From an uncultured Desulfuromonadales bacterium (GTDB taxonomy: Bacteria > Desulfobacterota > Desulfuromonadia > Desulfuromonadales > Geopsychrobacteraceae), in contig CAMYNC010000016.1 of assembly GCA_947259685.1 (NCBI GenBank), positions 1-35,543 of the forward strand: DNA of 35,543 nucleotides. The letters run 5' to 3'. The stretch's first letter is position 1. Every line of letters begins with the position of its first letter. This document shows positions 31,993 to 35,543 of the stretch, piece by piece. Both the position numbers and the translations under genes were made by a program. The notes beneath the pieces were generated by a model that did no database searches, was not told the origin of the DNA, and worked only from the letters and a program-made list of their open reading frames with translations.

Positions 31993-34683
31993 TCAGGAAC
32001 CACAACATTTCTTATATTTCTTACCACTACCGCAAGTACATGGGTCGTTGCGGCCGATCTTATCTTCAGCTCGGGTAGCTGGCTTACGCGCCTGTTCCTC
32101 ACCACCGACACGATTTAGCGACAGCCGCTGCTGCCGTCGCTGAGCCTCCATCCGGTCGACATCTTCTTCGCGAGCCAACTGTACCCGATAAAGCTTCTGC
32201 AATACTTCCTGACGGATGCGCCCCATCATCTCCATAAACAGACTGTAGGCTTCGCGCTTATATTCCTCTTTTGGATTTTTTTGCCCGTAGCCGCGCAGGC
32301 CGATCCCCTCCTTGAGATGATCAATCGACAGCAAGTGATCTTTCCACTGGGAATCGATCGACTGCAACAGCAACACCCGCATCAGGTGATCCATAATCGG
32401 CGGAGTAAACTCTTCTTCTTTCATCTCCAGCCGACCGCTCGCCTGATCTTTCAACAGCTCTAGCAGCTCGTCTTGCCGGCACTGCTCAGGATCAAGCGGA
32501 CTGAGATCGGGTTCAAAGGCAAACTGATTGAGGCAATCTTCTGACAGCCGCACCCAATCCCATTCGGTCGCCGGAGTTTTTTCCGGGCAGAAGGAGGCGA
32601 CAATATCCTCAATCGTCTCTTCTACAATCCCACTGACTGTCTCTTTAAGCTGCTCGCCGGCAAGAACCTCGCGCCGCTGTGCGTAGATAACCTCACGTTG
32701 GCGATTCATGACATCATCATACTCTATCAGATGCTTACGGATATCAAAGTTATGCGCTTCGACCTTTTTCTGTGCATTTTCAATCGCTTTACTGATAATT
32801 CCATGCTCAATCGGTTCACCTTCCGGGATTTTCAGCTTTTCCATAACAAAAGCAACCCGTTGTGAACCGAAGATCCGCAGCAGATCATCCTCAAGGCTCA
32901 AATAAAAGCGGCTTTTCCCTGGGTCCCCCTGACGACCGGAACGACCCCGCAACTGGTTGTCGATGCGGCGCGATTCATGCCGCTCGGTACCGAGAATGAA
33001 CAGCCCGCCTGCCTCAAGAACTGCTAACTTTTCTTTGGCGCAACTCTCTTCAAAGCGTTTAAGCGATTCGGCATATGCGGCCTCGGGGTCTTCGGCCATC
33101 GCCGCCTCCGCTCGCGCCATCATTTCCGGATTACCACCAAGGACAATATCGGTTCCGCGACCCGCCATATTGGTGGCGATAGTGATCGCTCCTTTGCGAC
33201 CGGCCTGGGCCACGATATAGGCCTCGCGCTCATGCTGCTTTGCGTTAAGAATGTTATGGGGAATGCCGCGCTTTTTCAACAGGCTGGAGAGGACCTCCGA
33301 CTTTTCGATCGAAATCGTGCCGACCAGAACCGGCTGCCCCTTTTCGTGGGCCGCGATGATGTCGTCGCCGGCAGCATAGTACTTTTCTTTTTCCGTCTTG
33401 TAGATAACGTCGGGAGTGTCAAACCGTTGCATTGGGCGATTGGTCGGGATAACCATCACCTCCAGTTTATAAATTTCATTGAATTCCGCAGCTTCGGTAT
33501 CGGCGGTTCCGGTCATCCCCGCCAGTTTTTCATACATGCGGAAATAGTTCTGAAAAGTGATGGTCGCCAGGGTCTGATTCTCACTTTCGATCTTGACCCC
33601 CTCCTTCGCTTCCACTGCCTGGTGCAGGCCGTCGCTCCAGCGCCGTCCCGGCATCAGCCGGCCGGTAAATTCATCAACGATCTGCACCTCACCATCTTTG
33701 ACCACGTAGTCGACATCCAGCTTGAACAGCGCATGGGCCTTCAAAGCCTGATTGACATGGTGCAGCAGTTCGATGTTTTTCGGTTCATAAAGGTTTTCGA
33801 TGTTCAACAGCTTTTCGACCTTGCGGACCCCATCCTCGGTCAACGCTGCGGATTTGGCCTTTTCGTCCACTGTGTAATCACCGGTATGGCGTTTGACCGA
33901 TTGGCCGATCTTGCCATCCCGTTCTTCGATGATTTCCCCCTTTTTGAGACGGGGGATAAGCCGGTCGACCATGTAATAGAGGTCGCTGGAAGCCTCGCTC
34001 GGCCCGGAAATAATTAACGGTGTCCGCGCTTCATCGATCAGAATCGAGTCGACCTCATCGACAATGGCATAGTGCAATGGCCGCTGAACATATTCTTCCA
34101 GATCAAATTTCATGTTGTCGCGCAGATAATCGAAACCGAACTCGTTGTTGGTTCCATAGGTGATATCTGCGGCATAAGCCTCTTTGCGCTGCTGGTCGCT
34201 CAACCCATGCACGATGCAGGCAACGTTCAAACCGAGAAAGCTGTAGAGCCGCCCCATCCATTCAGAATCACGACTGGCAAGGTAATCGTTCACCGTGACA
34301 ACATGAACGCCGTTTCCGGTCAGAGCATTCAAATAGGTCGCCAAGGTAGCCACCAGGGTTTTCCCCTCGCCGGTTTTCATTTCCGCGATTTTACCCGAAT
34401 GCAGGACCATGCCGCCGACCAACTGAACATCGAAATGACGCATGCCCAGGACGCGTTTGCCTGCTTCGCGCACCACGCCAAATGCCTCAGGCAGTAGCTG
34501 ATCAAGGCTCTCACCTTGCTCGAGACGTTCCTTGAATTCAGCGGTTTTTGCCTGCAGCTGGTCGTCTGTCAACTGCTCGATAGCAGCTTCCAGAGAATTG
34601 ATCTGGTCGACGATCGGCTGCAATTTCTTCAGTTCACGTTCGTTTTTGCTGCCAACAATTTTCTTCACCAGATTTCGAATCAT
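31993..34683 (-). CDS. secA: Preprotein translocase ATPase SecA
   Basis: The motor that pushes unfolded proteins through SecYEG. It is 896 residues and full length. Walker A is MKTGEGKT (102-109) and the Walker B/DEAD-like box is [19 protein letters not shown]. Further blocks are [16 protein letters not shown]-type helicase segments, [24 protein letters not shown] and the scaffold helix region. The C-terminal zinc-binding tail [19 protein letters not shown], which contacts SecB and ribosomes, is intact. GGAG lies 12 bases before the ATG, a long spacing. It heads a minus-strand run with the REC-GAF kinase, argJ, deoC and deoB. Confidence 0.97.
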   Translation of the reverse strand: MIRNLVKKIVGSKNERELKKLQPIVDQINSLEAAIEQLTDDQLQAKTAEFKERLEQGESLDQLLPEAFGVVREAGKRVLGMRHFDVQLVGGMVLHSGKIAEMKTGEGKTLVATLATYLNALTGNGVHVVTVNDYLASRDSEWMGRLYSFLGLNVACIVHGLSDQQRKEAYAADITYGTNNEFGFDYLRDNMKFDLEEYVQRPLHYAIVDEVDSILIDEARTPLIISGPSEASSDLYYMVDRLIPRLKKGEIIEERDGKIGQSVKRHTGDYTVDEKAKSAALTEDGVRKVEKLLNIENLYEPKNIELLHHVNQALKAHALFKLDVDYVVKDGEVQIVDEFTGRLMPGRRWSDGLHQAVEAKEGVKIESENQTLATITFQNYFRMYEKLAGMTGTADTEAAEFNEIYKLEVMVIPTNRPMQRFDTPDVIYKTEKEKYYAAGDDIIAAHEKGQPVLVGTISIEKSEVLSSLLKKRGIPHNILNAKQHEREAYIVAQAGRKGAITIATNMAGRGTDIVLGGNPEMMARAEAAMAEDPEAAYAESLKRFEESCAKEKLAVLEAGGLFILGTERHESRRIDNQLRGRSGRQGDPGKSRFYLSLEDDLLRIFGSQRVAFVMEKLKIPEGEPIEHGIISKAIENAQKKVEAHNFDIRKHLIEYDDVMNRQREVIYAQRREVLAGEQLKETVSGIVEETIEDIVASFCPEKTPATEWDWVRLSEDCLNQFAFEPDLSPLDPEQCRQDELLELLKDQASGRLEMKEEEFTPPIMDHLMRVLLLQSIDSQWKDHLLSIDHLKEGIGLRGYGQKNPKEEYKREAYSLFMEMMGRIRQEVLQKLYRVQLAREEDVDRMEAQRRQQRLSLNRVGGEEQARKPATRAEDKIGRNDPCTCGSGKKYKKCCGS

Positions 34684-34766
34684 CGTCTTATATTGCTCCA
34701 GAAAATATCGATATTAAAGGCTGCGGGCGAGAGAAACAGCAAGCATCTCAAGCCCTCAGATCAGGG

Positions 34767-34906
34767 TTTGCCGCACGGCAAAAGAATGGCCGGCATCTTA
34801 GCACATGAAAAGTTTCAGGAACAAGCACGAAAGGAGCTTAAACCGCTGAGATTATCGGGCTTTGCACGCATACCAGGAGTCGGTCAGACAGGCTGACCCG
34901 CAAAGC
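34767..34906. other. Structured non-coding stretch between the M23 peptidase and secA
   Basis: The 253-base gap 34684-34936 holds no convincing gene. It contains a TTTGCC-GCAC-GGCAAA hairpin (34767-34782). It also has a nested pair, GCTTTGC (34859-34865) with GCAAAGC (34900-34906), enclosing GTCAG/CTGAC (34883-34897). None has a T-run, so they may be a weak peptidase terminator or the secA leader. In E. coli, secA is controlled through its leader, but no SecM-like gene is visible here. Confidence 0.3.
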
Positions 34907-34936
34907 TCTGGGGCTTGGGCGAATCCGAAAGGGATA

Positions 34937-35543
34937 TCAAAGGAACTTTCTAGGATCAACCGGCACCGCATTCAAAAAGATTTCGTAATGCAGGTGCGAG
35001 CCGGTCGAACGACCGGTATTACCAACTTCGGCAAGCTTTTCGCCACGCTTGATCCGCTGGCCAGCCTTGACAACATTTTTTGAGTTATGCCCATACAAAG
35101 TACGATAGCCATAGCCATGATCCACCATGACCATTTTCCCGTAACTCGGGGAATAACCAACTCGGGCGACGACGCCGTCGGCAGTCGCAACGACAGCAGT
35201 TCCGGTACTGGCAGCGATATCCAAACCTTCATGCATTGCCCGGCGGCCGCTATAAGGCGACTTCCGCATTCCAAAATAGGATGTCAGCCATCCCTTGGTC
35301 GGCCAACCCGTTGGCGTGGCCCGGCTGATCGAAACCTGGTCGTTGAGAAGATTTCGGACATCTTCCTGGCTCTGGCGGCGCAGATCTATTGCCAGCTGCA
35401 ACTGGTTAATTTGCTGCTGAATCCCGTTAAGCTCGGACGCCATATCCAGTTCAGCAGCACCACCCATGGCGACCGGTAGCGCCTGGGCAGAATCATCCAG
35501 ATCGGCGATCTGTCGCAGTCGCGTTTCGTGACCCTGAGAGACG
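34937..35543 (-). CDS. M23-family peptidoglycan endopeptidase, partial (5' end outside window)
   Basis: The reading frame is open to the right edge, so the N-terminus (signal or membrane anchor) is missing and the ATG at 35467 is internal. A coiled-coil region (about the first 70 visible residues, with LNGIQQQINQLQLAIDLRRQ) leads to a LytM/M23 domain: TSYFGMRKSPYSG, the zinc motif HEGLDIAA (H-x3-D), a YGHNS histidine and HLHYEI (H-x-H). All zinc ligands are present, so it is likely an active cell-wall hydrolase and not a degenerate EnvC/NlpD-type activator. The C-terminus VPVDPRKFL is typical. It is upstream of secA on the same strand. Confidence 0.9.
   Translation of the reverse strand, partial: VSQGHETRLRQIADLDDSAQALPVAMGGAAELDMASELNGIQQQINQLQLAIDLRRQSQEDVRNLLNDQVSISRATPTGWPTKGWLTSYFGMRKSPYSGRRAMHEGLDIAASTGTAVVATADGVVARVGYSPSYGKMVMVDHGYGYRTLYGHNSKNVVKAGQRIKRGEKLAEVGNTGRSTGSHLHYEIFLNAVPVDPRKFL

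Overview
The window looks like chromosomal DNA of a Gram-negative, metabolically flexible anaerobe. The best guess is a Desulfuromonadales / Geobacter-like lineage. That guess rests on a three-gene SdhCAB/FrdCAB complex with a single membrane anchor, many two-component proteins, a Ros/MucR regulator and use of UGA for selenocysteine. Almost every gene is intact. There are no insertion sequences, phage genes, CRISPR arrays, tRNAs or rRNAs.

Left part (1-11.5 kb). prfB (RF2) carries the classical programmed +1 frameshift. fur sits behind a promoter whose -10 is covered by a 7-1-7 Fur box. glgC follows on the plus strand. Next is a two-gene minus-strand operon for a protein nanocompartment: a hemerythrin whose C-terminus ends in an encapsulin loading peptide, then the encapsulin shell. 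Divergent from it is an exported peroxiredoxin-like gene interrupted by one in-frame UGA, which I read as selenocysteine in a U-P-Y-C motif with a bacterial SECIS hairpin directly downstream. A five-gene minus-strand operon follows: histidine kinase, sigma-54-type response regulator, DegP/HtrA protease, TlpA-type lipoprotein thioredoxin and CcdA. Divergent from it, a sigma-54-like promoter with an upstream palindrome precedes an unrecognised 61-aa exported protein.

Middle part (11.5-26 kb). This holds an AEC-type permease, a short PrmA-like methyltransferase, a GAF-GAF-GGDEF diguanylate cyclase, the sdhCAB operon with a long structured leader, and valS. It continues with a signalling cluster: two CheW-like proteins and a receiver protein with a very acidic linker built of 213-bp tandem repeats. 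A dGTPase-like HD hydrolase is upstream of that cluster.

Right part (26-35.5 kb). A MucR-type regulator has a palindrome inside its promoter. It is separated by a 23-bp-stem bidirectional terminator from a DUF2914 gene and then a minus-strand run secA, REC-GAF-histidine kinase, argJ, deoC and deoB. A truncated M23 (LysM/NlpD-type) endopeptidase runs off the right edge.

The most interesting block is about 3.6-5.9 kb, a diiron nanocompartment back to back with a selenoprotein, both plausibly handling oxidants or iron. UGA is recoded in two different ways within 6 kb: a +1 frameshift in prfB and selenocysteine in the peroxiredoxin. All assignments come from reading the sequence and family knowledge; no database search was run.
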